A stretch of 64,000 nt of DNA from JBJXHC01 sp046160825 (GCA_046160825.1 JBJXHC010000092.1:1-64000); one strand, 5' to 3'; counted from the stretch's first letter, positions 11,601 through 21,500 are shown. Numbers and translations: made by a program. The notes: generated from the letters alone by a model not told the origin.

Positions 11601-14600
11601 TTGGCTCCGTTTCGTTGCCACTGATAGGTGAACGGGGGCGTGCCCGAAGCCGCCATGGCGAAGGTCGCAGTCTGTCCCACGGCAACGACTTGATTCTGTG
11701 GGTGCTGCGTGACCGTGGGCGGAAGAACGAGCACGGTGAGCAATGCGGCATTGCTCGTGTCTGCGCCGAACGCGTTGCTGACAATACAAGCGTATGTCGA
11801 ACCATTGTCGGCGACTGTTGTTACCGGAGTTGTATATGAAGCGTTTACGGCTCCCGCGATGTTTGCGCCGTTCTTCCGCCATTGATAAGACAACGGAAGT
11901 GTACCCACCGCGTTCACGCTGAAACTCGCCGTTGTACCTGACGCCACTGTTTGATTTGGCACATCACCAATAATGAATGGAGGATCACCGCTGGTTGGTG
12001 TTTCGTACAGCATTACGTTGTCAATGAAATAGAGAGCGCCGGCAGCGGCATAAGAGTTCACGACAAATCTGAAACGTGTATCTGTGCTCGTCCCGGAAAA
12101 ACCGGATGTCGTGAATGTCACGGTGTGTGTATTCCACGAGGAGCCAAGATCGAAGAGCACGTTGTTCAGGCCAAAGGTCGTGAATGGCGTTGTATGCTTT
12201 TGGAGCGTAACGGCCATGTCATTGGCGTTTGAAGAATATGCAGAGAACGAAACCGTGTAGCTGGTATTCGCCTTCATGGACATGCCGGACTGGTAGAATT
12301 GAATATTATTCCCGGTCGTCGTAATCGTCAGCCGCGCAGCGTTGCTGCCATCGGTTCCAGGTGGAACGGCGGCGGCACTCCCTGTGCCATTGGTGAAAAA
12401 TGTCCAACCCGTAGTGCCGGATTCAAAGCTCGGGTTGGTGATCAGGTTCGGTGGCAATGGAGCGCTGGACACCGTAAGAACTGCGTCATTGCTCGTATCG
12501 CTCCCACCAACATTCGACGCAATACACCTGAACGTGGCACCGTTGTCCGGCAGTGAGGTCGGAGGAGTTGTGTATGACGATAAAGTCGCACCGGAAATAT
12601 CCGCACCGTTGCGTTGCCACTGGTATGTCAACGGTATGGTGCCTGTTGCTGTGACACTGAACGATGCCGTTTGACCTGTTGTTCTTGACTGGTTCTGCGG
12701 ATGTTGTGTGATGTTGACAAGAACATACGTGAGGTGAAGCAGTGCTCCATCACTCGTGTCGATACCAAGCGGGCCAGTAACAATACATCTGAAGAGAGAT
12801 CCGCTGTCCGCAAGTATTGTCGCCGGAGTCGTGTATCCGGAATTCGTCGCCCCCGAAATATTGGCACCGTTCTTCTGCCACTGATAGCTCAGAGGCGGTG
12901 TTCCTGATGCTGTTACTGTGAAAGAAGCAGTTTGACCAATTGGAACGGTTTGATTCTGTGGGTGCTGAGTGACATTCGGTGGGAGATATGTGACTTGAAG
13001 GAGCGCACCACTACTTGTATCAGCTCCGTAGATGTTCGAGACAATACAACTGAACAGAGATCCACTGTCAGCAAGAACTGTTGCCGGAGTTGTGTACGAC
13101 GGATTTGTTGCCCCAGAAATATCAACCCCGTTTTTCTGCCACTGGTAATTCAACGGGAGGGTGCCTGTCGCGGTTGTTGTGAACGCTGCAGTTTGTCCAA
13201 GCTCCACTGTTTGATTCTGTGGATGTTGGGTCACGGAAGGAATCAGGTACGTCACTTGCAACAGAGCGGCGTCACTGGTATCAACCCCGTACAGGTTGGT
13301 GACAATGCATCTGAACAACGAGCCACTGTCCGGGACGACAGTTGTGGGAATGGAGTATGATGCATTGGTTGCGCCCGAAATATCAGTTCCATTTTTCTGC
13401 CACTGATAACTCAGAGGTAATGTCCCAGTCGCTGTAACACTGAACGCTGCCGCCTGTCCAACCGGCACCGTTTGATTCTGCGGATGCTGGGTTACGGAAG
13501 GAACCAGATACGTCACTTGCAGCAGAGCGGCATCACTGGTATCAACTCCGTACAGGTTGGTGACAATGCACCTGAACAACGAGCCACTGTCCGGGACGAC
13601 AGTTGTCGGGATGGAGTAGGAGGAGTTGGTTGCGCTTGAAATGTCGGTTCCATCTTTCTGCCACTGATAACTCAGAAGTTGAGTCCCCGTCGCTGTAATG
13701 TTAAACGCAGCCGGTTGTCCGACTTCCACCGTTTGATTTTGAGGATGTTGAGTCACGGCTGGAGGAAAGTATCCGACCAGCAGTGATGCTTCGTTGCTGG
13801 TGTCGGCTCCGAATGAATTCGATACAATACATCTGAGAATGGCGCCGCTGTCGGCGAGAACTGTTGCTGCGATTGAGTATGCTGCACTCGTTGCCCCGGA
13901 AATATCAACACCGTTGCTTTGCCATTGATAGGCAAGAGGTTGCGTGCCGATTGCGGTCACACTAAAGTTCGCTGGTTGTCCAACTTCCACCGATTGGTTC
14001 TGCGGATCCTGAGTGACCGACGGGGGAGAGTATGTCACCTGAAGAAGAGCATCGCCGCTTGTATCGGCCCCAAACGAATTCGACGCGATACAACGGAAGA
14101 TCGCGCCACTGTCGGCAAGGATTGTCGTCGTTATTCCGTATGATGCATTTGTTGCGCCTGGAATATCAACACCGTTCCGTTGCCATTGAAAGGTAAGCGG
14201 TTGCGTGCCTGTGGCAGTGATACTAAAGTTTGCTGCTTGTCCAATCTCAACTGACTGGTTCTGCGGGTCTTGCGTGATGGAAGGAGGAAAAACCAGAACC
14301 GAGAGCACGGCGGAAGCACTCGTATCGGCCCCGAGTGAATTCGAAACGATGCATCGATAGGTCGCACCGCTGTCAGCTTGGACGGTTGCTGGCGTGGTGT
14401 GAGACGCATTGGTCGCGCCAACAATATCAATACCATTTCTTTGCCATTTATATGCAAGAGGTGCCGTTCCGCTTGCGGTAACGTTGAACGTCGCCGTTGC
14501 TCCGGAAGCGACAACCTGATTCGTAGGATCAGCAGTTATTGTTGCGGGGCTTCCCGCGGGTGTCTCATAGAGCAGAACGTTATCAATAAAATAGATGTTT

Positions 14601-15103
14601 CCGGCGGCTGCATACGAATTAAGCACAAACCTTAACCGCGCATCCGTTGTCGTGCCGGAGAACCCCGACGTCGTGAATACCACCGTGTGAGTACTCCACC
14701 CGGTTCCAATATCTACGAGACTATTGTTAATTCCAAAGTTTGTGAAAGGCGTGGTATGCTTTTGCAGCGAGAGGGCAAGGTTATTCCCGGTGGAAGAGTA
14801 TGCTGCAAAAGAGAGCGTATAGCTGGTATTGGCTTTGAGAGTGAATCCCGACTGGTACAACTGCATGTTGTTGCCAGTGGTGGTAATGGTCAGTCTTGCC
14901 GCGTTGGATCCCAGGAATCCGGGAGAAGATGCAGCATAACTCCCTATTCCGTTGGTGAAAAATGTCCAACCGGTTGTGCCAGATTCAAATCCCGGATTGT
15001 TAAGAACGCTGGTCTGCGCCGACACATTGTGGGCAGCAAGAAACCCTGACGCGCAAAGAAGCATACAGACAAAGCGTAAGGGAGCCAGTAGGTGTAGCCG
15101 CAT
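2684..15103 (-). CDS. Giant modular secreted protein (4139 aa): 16 Ig-like repeats, lectin-like modules, T9SS sorting domain
   Basis: The ATG at 15103 has GGAGG four nt upstream, and a signal peptide (about residues 1-30) follows. Modules in order, with approximate residues: CBM4/9-like 31-183; eight Ig-like repeats 185-870 (about 87 aa each, core YQWQ(K/R)NG, GATN, YRCIVSN); CBM4/9-like 885-1040; three Ig 1045-1300; an unnamed conserved module 1305-1700; two Ig 1715-1890; DUF1349/concanavalin-like 1900-2100; Ig; concanavalin-like 2200-2400; FnIII 2405-2500; a beta-sandwich-like region with VVDGKW and GFLMRWPGHS 2505-2828; concanavalin-like 2830-3037; Ig; concanavalin-like 3133-3341; Ig; DUF2341-like (WWNAKW) 3434-3550; an unnamed module with a CysCys pair 3560-3805; concanavalin-like 3820-4028; T9SS type A domain (YPNPFNPTTTI) 4040-4139. 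I found no catalytic motif. The make-up suggests an extracellular glycan-binding or adhesive protein, which is inference. A terminator follows the gene. Confidence 0.9.
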   Translation of the reverse strand: MRLHLLAPLRFVCMLLCASGFLAAHNVSAQTSVLNNPGFESGTTGWTFFTNGIGSYAASSPGFLGSNAARLTITTTGNNMQLYQSGFTLKANTSYTLSFAAYSSTGNNLALSLQKHTTPFTNFGINNSLVDIGTGWSTHTVVFTTSGFSGTTTDARLRFVLNSYAAAGNIYFIDNVLLYETPAGSPATITADPTNQVVASGATATFNVTASGTAPLAYKWQRNGIDIVGATNASHTTPATVQADSGATYRCIVSNSLGADTSASAVLSVLVFPPSITQDPQNQSVEIGQAANFSITATGTQPLTFQWQRNGVDIPGATNASYGITTTILADSGAIFRCIASNSFGADTSGDALLQVTYSPPSVTQDPQNQSVEVGQPANFSVTAIGTQPLAYQWQSNGVDISGATSAAYSIAATVLADSGAILRCIVSNSFGADTSNEASLLVGYFPPAVTQHPQNQTVEVGQPAAFNITATGTQLLSYQWQKDGTDISSATNSSYSIPTTVVPDSGSLFRCIVTNLYGVDTSDAALLQVTYLVPSVTQHPQNQTVPVGQAAAFSVTATGTLPLSYQWQKNGTDISGATNASYSIPTTVVPDSGSLFRCIVTNLYGVDTSDAALLQVTYLIPSVTQHPQNQTVELGQTAAFTTTATGTLPLNYQWQKNGVDISGATNPSYTTPATVLADSGSLFSCIVSNIYGADTSSGALLQVTYLPPNVTQHPQNQTVPIGQTASFTVTASGTPPLSYQWQKNGANISGATNSGYTTPATILADSGSLFRCIVTGPLGIDTSDGALLHLTYVLVNITQHPQNQSRTTGQTASFSVTATGTIPLTYQWQRNGADISGATLSSYTTPPTSLPDNGATFRCIASNVGGSDTSNDAVLTVSSAPLPPNLITNPSFESGTTGWTFFTNGTGSAAAVPPGTDGSNAARLTITTTGNNIQFYQSGMSMKANTSYTVSFSAYSSNANDMAVTLQKHTTPFTTFGLNNVLFDLGSSWNTHTVTFTTSGFSGTSTDTRFRFVVNSYAAAGALYFIDNVMLYETPTSGDPPFIIGDVPNQTVASGTTASFSVNAVGTLPLSYQWRKNGANIAGAVNASYTTPVTTVADNGSTYACIVSNAFGADTSNAALLTVLVLPPTVTQHPQNQVVAVGQTATFAMAASGTPPFTYQWQRNGANVGGATSASYTTPATVLADSGSIFRCIVTNSAGVDTTDNAMLSATYLPPTVTQNPQNKSVNVPQTANFTVTASGSPTLSYQWQVNGANIGGATSASYTTPATSIGNNGSLYRCIVSNSAGSDTSSNALLSVTDVPPPMTSLSPRPGNIYKEFTRVMTTSGSKEWRVIDQASTHSKAQQYKPNSIMSFTINDTVGITSAQVLIDQWGGHIGTTNKQFRMNGNAWIAIPELGATNGIPVGANGQCYLQQPNPMISIPVNHLKQGTNTIEGNSGGQTCYGFGWGHWGWYATTVRVYYGASKPHPTGTITSPTNGASFGENPTIAVSASGGAGISKVEVLAYYDGYDTDGDGIYLDYHQSYHRLKTDNSLNVSNIVGTATTPPYQVTWNTDFVPDQLQGSIRLVARIRDNNGVWFVTNEVAGLTLQRDSISVKLYKATNVPERFNVRLGRTTATSKFTVPGTPGLANALAARFLLKTWNGTNKGALSGETHYYKVNTWTAPPLGGDDFYSYDILSPPTSALITGVNTFTVFSNATGHGIEVLWPGPAMVVRYRTTPAIPPSIALHPTNQTVLAGQTATFSVDAAGTQPFIYQWQRNSVAIPGANSSTYTIPPAGMSDNGASYRCVVSNNGGTATSNGATLTVQPLQVQFVHHPASQTVQTGKKAAFVVGVTGTEPITYQWYRNDVLIAGATSAWYVTPTLVLADNGSQFKCIAANAAGPLTSNTGILGVISTVPISSIVSDDFNASSFNSNVWNFINPGTPSTLTMVGSGTTDALLSMNIPTGDAHDMWTSGAFSPRILQPANNTDFEIQLKFQANMAAQYQGSGVIVEQDLTNYIRFNFQQRTTGTRVYAATITNGTATTRYDLSISNGNPIYMRVTRVGNTWTHRYSYNGSTWTTAGTFSFTLTVGRVGPFILNAGSPAPQFTGLVDYFFNNASPIAPEDGSFVAASITTHPSNRSVVVGDSVLLSVAAVGSLPLTYQWQQNGANIPGATSAAYLNPKIKQSDSGDLFRCIATNSGGSDTSDAAMITVLPHPSGIESDDFNTFGLPPTQWGVVNPLNTLIALTGTNTSNAYLTFTLPAGVAHDVWSDNNFAPRILQSANDVDFEVEAKFESNLAANSQMQGIIIQQDALNFIRFDFTRKPSSTNIYAASFLNGVPTIRHDVNVTISNPSYLRVRRQGNQWTQFYSNDGTNWTTAASFSHTLSVNAVGPFAGNVGTTPPAFTANVDYFFLVADPVEPEDGGTAVDTFPPEILQVSNVPGAASFLVNWVTNEPTDGVIQYGLTTGYELGNAQHADLRTIHTLQATGLQNSTLYHFRIIAMDGVGNADTSADFTLTTSIPTPPVIDVWYGNEQTFGHNGNPQPYINILGNVADPHGIASLKYTLNGGPEVNLTVGSDSRRLTKKGDFNVDILYSTLLPQPQTNQVVIIAADSQFTVKRETVTVNYIPSVSWSKTYQIDWSTAPSIQSVAQVVDGKWTINNGNLRVVEPGYDRLVAIGEQTWNDYEISAPITIHSVDTAGFKAPSNGAGIGFLMRWPGHSDLPASTAGMQPKTGFLPLGSLSWYDWDNDFSQRLRIYGNNLVVMNQDNSGRTLSLGIRYIFKARVQTLPGVGGQYQIKIWQDGTAEPAGWDLYGIQSFNHPQTGCILLVAHHLDVSIGNVTVVPLDVLSTIVSDDFFADTLNTNLWTLVNPLSDGSYQMSGSGTLDARVALKVPPGIKHEPWSPSNTAIQLLQPANNVNFEVEAKFDSPFNGLVQMHGIIIKQDSVNFIRFDYSSTGTRTKMFSGTVTNGTTFTPRYNVDYDTLPPYMRVKRIGNQWTQSFSYNGLNWLTGAQFTHAMTVNKVGPYAGNAGAGLPEYTALVDYFFNREFPILDEDAGSGVVPNITAHPINSTVEAGDTVSMAITVIGTPPMVIQWQRNGANIPGATSALYSLITTTVAADSGAVFRCIVTNEFGADTSLSATLTVVHPASIIISDDFHTGSLNTGLWRFVNPRNDASLSFSGVGTQNARVSINVPSSNTHDSWTGGNFAPRIMQDANNTNFEIEAKFESGVTGVHQLEGIIIQQNTSNYMRFDFVTHATSNIIRAFSATMVNNTPTTRINLNLNSIPKGTAPLWLRVKRQGDLWTMSYSTNGSTFTSAGSYSYPIMVDSVGVYAGNAGSTPPAFTCIVDYFFNQATPVVPEDGIPPSITTHPTDKSVIEGQRAMFSVVAAGSPPLTYQWKKNGVNITGATSSTYTTLPTVLADSGATFAVVVSNPFGNVPSTSAKLHVITAVPLPWWNAKWAFRVPLRIHAAGYQRVNKPIESAMNFTGALATLGHFASTFDVNSMRVIEVDSTHAIIDTLVPTQFDFDPTYNATTNASGTMVLLMEGVTGANSTRYFDVYFDTTGGGSFTPPSFPAQVSVFDTASYEGQESFRIVTSSGTYYYHKVGGGFASMFDNNGNDWIGYHPAPPGGIPVGAFNDFRGIPNAGDVFHPGYPSSSSSLASQGPLKLRIRTTSNNGLWEALWDIFPGYARMTMVKMGANYWFLYEGTPGGQLDVNGDFVYRSTGVRNVMSSPWSTDLASPEWAYFGDPSMQRVLYTVHHEDDNKNDYFRQQDGGMTVFGFGRKDPCCIRYIDVVPQTFTIGFSEDSTFTGASTVINSAYRDVNVVVDDPQYVGSSGIPILSTIVSDNFNAVNLNTDLWTYYNPLGDASLSMTGSALSINVPPGVVHDAWISGNNAPRIMQNSNNANFEVEAKFNTTLTLRSQIQGIIVEQDPANYLRFDFVRNTGLTRVFAASLAGSTPTTYVDSTIADGNPLYLKVKRVGNTWTQSFSYNGTTWVNAGTFAHNLVSTKVGPFFGNAGPTPPLFIGTVDYFYNTEVPIVPTKAFGGEEEIAHTEPLVPEEFFLNSNYPNPFNPTTTIQFGIPEAATVSVKVYNMLGQEVATLADGTMDGGYYNTVWDGRNMTGIHVGSGVFIYRMNAVGVSGKTFSNLKKMILLR
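13241..13762 (-). repeat. Two adjacent near-identical Ig-repeat units, 261 nt each
   Basis: Units 13241-13501 and 13502-13762 align without gaps over most of their length, with long identical stretches such as the bases around GTACAGGTTGGTGACAATGC. The period is 261 nt, exactly 87 codons. DNA identity this high next to more diverged repeats points to a recent in-frame duplication. Confidence 0.8.
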
Positions 15104-15292
15104 TTATCCTCCAAGATGAAAACCAGAATCATTCACATTCCAACCATCAGCGCAGGTTCTCCGTAAGACACGAACCCATCATGAAAGGCAACAGGGTTTA
15201 TAGAATACCGGTACCTTTTAGGATTATTTGCTTCGTTTGGTTGTGCAGTTCGTGTTGGAAATTTGGGAATGAGAGAGGGGGAGTTCCCACGA

Positions 15293-15323
15293 CAAATATA
15301 CGATAGTTGTCGGGGAAAGTAAA
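15293..15323 (-). promoter_or_regulatory. Promoter-like sequence of the 4139-aa surface-protein gene
   Basis: On the minus strand TTTACTTT is followed by TATATTTG, with 19 nt between TTTA and TATATTTG. This resembles the Bacteroidota pattern TTTG-N19-TAnnTTTG. The same two words occur at the same spacing, plus or minus one nt, upstream of the 891-aa gene (27367-27398), which supports the call. Confidence 0.55.
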
Positions 15324-15448
15324 GTAGAATCCCGGGAGAGTATGTCTATACATGCCTTCTATGACGTGGGTCACGGCTCAACTCACAGGCCGAACGGAAA
15401 ACCCCGGGTGATTTGTGACCGGAACCCTGGTGTTAAGGGAACCTTGCG

Positions 15449-15485
15449 AAATAAACAAGGGATGAACAACGAGTCCATCCCTTGT
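15449..15485 (-). terminator. Rho-independent terminator after the 2861-aa surface-protein gene
   Basis: A perfect 10-bp stem (15455-15464 with 15476-15485, ACAAGGGATG and its complement) has an 11-nt loop and is followed on the minus strand by TTTATTTCG. It begins 27 nt after the stop codon. Confidence 0.8.
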
Positions 15486-15511
15486 GGTCTTGCTTCACTG
15501 ATACGTTGATC

Positions 15512-18500
15512 TTATTTCATTAACACCATCTTCTTCAAGTTCGTATAGGTTTTTCCGGAAGCCCCGAGCCCAACCATACGGTAGAAATAGACACCACTTC
15601 CGGCAAGGGAACCAAAATCATTCCTTCCGTTCCATGTGACGGTCAAATACCCGGCCTCATGTTGGCCGTCCACCAGGGTGGTAATTTCCTGACCGAGAGT
15701 GTTGTAGACCTTCAGGGTGACACTCGCGGGTTCGGGTAAACCCAACTGAATATTTGTTGACGGATTGAACGGATTCGGATAGTTCGCTTCAAGGAAGAAC
15801 TCCTCCGGTACAAGCGGTTGGGTTTGAATGCCCTCTTCTGTCGGGTCTCCGGCAAATGATTTCCCCGCAACGATGGGAATCTCGGTATTGAAAAAGTAAT
15901 CAATCAGTCCGACCAATTGAGGCGCAGGTGACCCGGCATTGCCAAAGAAAGGCCCGACTGATGAAACAATCAATGGATGGTTGAATACACCGGTTGTTGT
16001 CCACACCGTCCCGTTATAGGAATAAGAATGCGTCCATTGGTTGCCAGTTCTCTTCACGCGCAGATAGATCGGATTTCCCGGTGTGATCGGAATATTGAGT
16101 TTTGTTGTCGGTACGCCATTAACAAAAACGGCGGCAAAGGCATTTGTAGTTGAAGCATTCTTCACGAAATCAAATCGAATGAAGTTTGCCAGGTCCTGCT
16201 GTACAATGAACCCTTGCAACTGATACTTGTACGCCTGGTTCGACGCGAACTTTCCTTCGATCTCAAAATTGGTATTGTTCGACGGTTGCATGACGCGCGG
16301 TGCGAAGTTGCCGTCAGCCCACACATCATGCGCCGTTCCACCGGGGACAGTGATTTGCAACTGTGATCCGGTCATGCTGATTGACGCATCGCCGCGTGGG
16401 TTGTAGTATGTCCATAAGTTCGAATTCAAGCTCACAGCGTTGAAGTTGTCCGAGACAATTGTTGATAAGGAGACGCCACCTGTTGATCCCTTGATCTGTG
16501 GTGTTCCTTCAACAACGACAACATCCTTGTAGGCAGAGCGGATTACTTTTGATGTCGAACTGTAGGTTGAATCCTCAGCAAGACCAAACGTAAACGTGTA
16601 TGGCGACGTATTGATATACCGGATACAGCACGGATCCTTACGACCAAATCCAAACACGGTCATGGCGCTGTCCATGTGACGATAGTAGTCATTGATATTA
16701 TTGGCCTCATGCATGGCTACATACAAGACGCGTGACATATTCGCATCGCCAAAATATGCCCACTCATCTCCGGCCATATCTGCGGACCATGCTTGCGAAG
16801 CAAGTGTGCGCGCACCGGAGGAGCGAACCACAAAGTCGCTTCCGATTTCGAGGTTACCGCCGGGTGTTCCCTCATACAACCACCAATAACTTGCGCCATT
16901 CTTTACCATTGTCATTCGCGCGTAGGTCGGGAAAATATCCCACACTGCTGCCCATTTATTATCAAGGGTAACCGATCGGAACCTGGTATGTAAGGGCCCC
17001 TGGAATTCAACCGTGGTGGAAGAAGTGGTAAACCCGGGATGGAAAACGTCGCCCGCGTTCGGAATGCCACGGAATTCACCGGAGGCTCGACCGTACGGAT
17101 GGTAGCCAATCCAGTCATTTCCATTCTGATCGAACAGACTTGCAAAACCACCACCTGCTTTGTGATAGAAGTACGTTCCGGCAGTTGTCACGATCTTGAA
17201 GGATTGCTGTCCCTCGAAATCAGCGGTATCGCCGATGCTCACGCGCGCCGGGAGAACCAGAGGTGCAAACGGCCCGCTACCGACGGTATCAAAATATACA
17301 TCAAAGAGCCTGGTCATATTCGAAGGCGTAACTCCTTCCATAAGGAAAATCAACGTCCCAGATGCCTTTGCTGCCGGATCGAAATCAGTATCCCTATTGA
17401 ACTGCGCCTGAACTATCGTATCAAGAATTGATCCTGCAGAATCCACCTCGACGAGACGAATGGAGTTCTCATTGAACGTGCCGCTGGTTCCCAATGAAGC
17501 GAGTGCAATGGAGAAGTCGAGGGCATACTCGACAGGTTTGTCATGTCTCTCATAGCCATTTGTGTGTACCTGCAAGGGTACCCTGAAATGCCATGCATCG
17601 TTCCACCACGGAAGTGGTACTGCAGGCGCTACATAGACCGTTGCAGTGTTTGTCATGATGCTGCCATAGATATTGGATATCAAACACCGGAATGTTGTTC
17701 CATCATCATCCAACGAAAGTGGTTGCGTGTTGTATACTGGAGAAGTTCCCCCGGAAATATCGATGCCGTTCTTCTGCCACTGATATACAAGCGGATCACT
17801 CCCTGATGCAACAACACCGAGCGTTGCACGCAATCCTTCAGACGAGTACTTATCCACCGGCTGCGTGATAATCGTTGGTGGTACGCCGTCCTCGGGGCTG
17901 ATGGGGCTGGCAGCGTTGAACACAAAGTCGATGATCCCGGTAAATGCCGGAGGCGCAGTGCCGGCATTCCCAAAGAACACTCCAACAGAGTCGCAAACAA
18001 TACTGCGTGTAAAACTCCCGGCAGTAGTGTACGAGGCGCCGGTGCGTGAGTACGATACCGTCCAGAGGTTGCCTTGACGGTTGACCTTCAAATAGAGCGG
18101 CTGAATTCCTTTTGCAACCGTGTTGACGTTGACGTGTGTCGTTGCCACACCATTGATGAGACTTGCCGAGAATACACGCGTAATATTTGATGTCGCGTGA
18201 GTGACGAAATCAAATCGCATAAAATTGGTGGGACTCTGCTGGACAAGGATTCCCTGGAGCTGGTGAACATTGGAAACCCCGGACTCGAACTTCACCTCAA
18301 GTTCAAAGTTGCTGTTATTTGTTCTTTGCATAATACGCGGAGCGTGGTTACCGGTCGTCCAAACATCATGACTCACGCCGGCTGGGAGAGAAATGTGGAG
18401 TCTGGCATTCTGCGTGCCGTGACCCGAGAATGACATCGTTGCATCATTCTTGGGATTGATGAATCTCCATACTGCGGTGTTCAAAGCACCCGTGTGGAAA

Positions 18501-21500
18501 TCATCTGAAATAAATGTCGATGGCGGATATGTGACGTTCAGGGTTGCACTCATGCTCGTATCGGCATTCTGTGCGTTGCTGACAATGCAACGGAACATCG
18601 CGGCGTTGTCTGCGGCAACTGTAACCGCCGGTGTTTTATAAGTTGCATTTGTCGCCCCCGGAATATTCATCCCGTTTCTCTGCCATTGATAGTGCAGTGG
18701 CGGAGTACCTATGACAGCCAGGGTGAACATTGCCGAGTCGCCTTCGGCGACAGTCTGGTTTGCCGGCTCACCGACAATTGAAACAGCAAGCCCGCCCGTT
18801 CCGCCATCTTCCGGGGCGATAATATGCGAGGTGTTGAAAAAATAGTCGATGATCGCGGTATATGTCGGCGGATTGGTTCCGGAATTTGCCACGTAGGGCC
18901 CGACCGCTGTTACGGTCATGTTATGGACAAAGCTGGTAGCCAGTGTCCAAGTGATCCGATCATAGGAATAATACAACATCCACATATCGCCGAGGCGCTT
19001 TACTCGCATGTACTCCGGTGTTCCGGTTGTAACTATCTGATTGAATTTCGCTGTGTACGAGCCATGGGCAACTGTTCCTGAGAATATCCGCGTCGAGGTG
19101 CCACTTGTCGAATAGTCGAAACGGACAAAGTTGTTCGCATCCTGTTCAACGAGTATTCCATGGACCTGAATCTGTGATGTCAATGGCGACTCAAACCTTG
19201 TCTCCAGCTCAAAGCTGGCGTTGTTCGCCGGTTGCATAAGGCGGGCAGAAGTATTTGCCGGTGACCATGCTTCATGCTTCATCCCGGCCGGAAGAGTAAT
19301 TGCTACTCGTGACTCAACCGTTCCCGCTCCCTGAATTTCCACGCTTGCATCATTGCGAGGGTTGACAAAGTTCCAGAGGGCAGTATTCAAATTGGCGGCG
19401 CTAAAATCGTCAGAGACAATGGTGGAAACATTGTCAAGCGGAGTAACGGTCACTTTGCCTATTGTTGCGCGAACGTGATGTGCAACCAACAGCAGACATC
19501 CGGATTGAGGAGCAACGATTGGTTCCTGACCCGTGAGGTTCCAGTTTTCCGGTTCGGGTGTACCATCCACCCACACCTTCATACTGTACAATGCGCCGGT
19601 TCCCGGGGTTGACTTCGCCCTCATCTTAAACATATAACGCGTATTCATGTTGAGTGTGAAAGTCGGATCTTCAGCAATCAATCGGAGTTCATCGCCAATG
19701 ATCGCAAGTCTCTGTGTGCCGTTCATTTCCCAGTTGTGCGTTCCAAATCCACCCAACGGAAGGAATCCGCTCTTTGGTTGAAAGCCCGCCGCACTTGTAG
19801 GCCTGTCTTCGCTATGTCCCGGCCAGCGAAGCAGGAATCCAATCAATGCGCCGTTACTCGGTGATTTGAATCCAGCAGAATCGATGGACGATATCGTTAC
19901 CGGCATGGTTACTTCATAATCAACCCAGTTCTCCTCACCGATGGCGACAAGACGATCATAGCCTGGCTCAAGAATCTTTAACTGACCATTCTCAAGTCCC
20001 CATTTTCCGTCGACAACCTGGACGACGTCTTCGATCCGGTTCACTGTTGCCCAGTCGACTTCATAGCTCTTTGGCCATTTGTTGGCCGAGGTATAGTTGA
20101 CCGTAACCGTTTCCCTCGCAACAGTCATTTGACTGTCCATTGCAGTAATGATAATCTGATTGGAACCTTCAAGAAGCCGACTGCGAAGAAGGTCAATATT
20201 GAAATCACCCTTTTTTTGTAAACGGCGTGTATCCGGTCCAACGCCAAGGATGGAGTCAGGGCTTCCATTCAGTGAATATATGAGAGATGCAATGCCGTGT
20301 TCATCTGTAATATTACCGAGTATGTTGATGCGTGGTACCGGGTTTCCGATGTGTCCAAAATCTTGAGTCTTACCGTACCACATCGAGAAGACGGGAGGTG
20401 TCGGAGTTGCCGTTGAAATCACAACGTCGAGTCCAGTTGTCGAGTTTCCGACCGCGTCGACAGCTCTGAGTCGGAAATGATACGTGTTCTGTGGATTGAG
20501 GCCGAGCACCTGGAGTGAATGATTCATCCGATGATCTTCATGCGTTACAGTACCCAATTCGTATGCGGTTGTAAGACCATAATCGACGACACCATTTGTC
20601 GGTTCATCGGTAATCCAGTTCACGGAGAAGCCGATTGATCCGGGGAACGGCTGGATCTTTGCAATCACCGGCGCAAAAGTGTCGGTCGCGGTTCCGCTGT
20701 CTTCATGCACGATTGGGTCGGCTGTGAGGAAGAAATAGTCCACAAGACTTGTGAATGCCGGCGCGTTTGATCCGCTGTTTCCTGCAAATGGACCGATGGC
20801 AGTGACGTTGATGTTGTGAGTAAAGCTCGCTGCCGCAATCCAGTTCACCCCATCGTATGAATAGTACTGATTCCATTGATTGCCCTGACGCTTGACCCGC
20901 AAATACAACGGACTCCCATCCGCAATGGGGACATCGTAGCGTGTCGTCGGATCGTTGTTGACGAGCGACGCAGCGAAAATATCAATCTTGTTCCTGTCCC
21001 GGACAAAGTCAAAGCGTAGATAGTTGTCAACATCCTGCTGTACCATGATACCTTGAATCTGATATTCTCCATTCATTGGAGAATCAAACTTTGCTTCCAC
21101 TTCGAAGTTGGTGTTGCTTATTTCCTGGAGGATGCGGCCCGATGTATTTCCGAGATTCCACACGTCATGTACGGAGCCTGCCGGTAGTGCAATCGACACA
21201 CGAGCGTCGGGAGTGTTCGTGCCAGTCATTGAAAGAAAAGCGTCACCCACCGGATTAACGAACGTCCAGCGATTTGGATCAAGTCCGAACACATTGAAGT
21301 CATCGGACACAATCCCTGAAGGATGTTTAGCGACATGGAGTGTGACGGTATTACTGGTTGCCGTCCCATGGGTATTTGTCACGATAGACTTGTACGTTGT
21401 TCCGCTATCGGCCAATACCACAATGGGCGTCGTGTATGACGCGCTGGTTGCGCCGGCAATATCAACGTTGTTCTTTCTCCACTGATATGCCAGTACCGGA

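Larger units (their letters stand above)
15104..15511. other. Intergenic region: leader and promoter of the 4139-aa gene, terminator of the 2861-aa gene
   Basis: No coding sequence is supported here. From high to low coordinates it holds the terminator of the upstream gene (15449-15485), a promoter-like pair (15293-15323), a small stem-loop at the predicted transcript start (arms 15264-15269 and 15284-15289, 6 bp) and about 185 nt of untranslated leader ending in GGAGGATAA before the ATG. Confidence 0.6.

Noticed and set aside
12500..14560. Regularly spaced repeats that might suggest a CRISPR-like array
   Set aside because: The period is about 261 nt, in frame with codons, and the repeats encode Ig-like domains. 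There are no short direct repeats with unique spacers.
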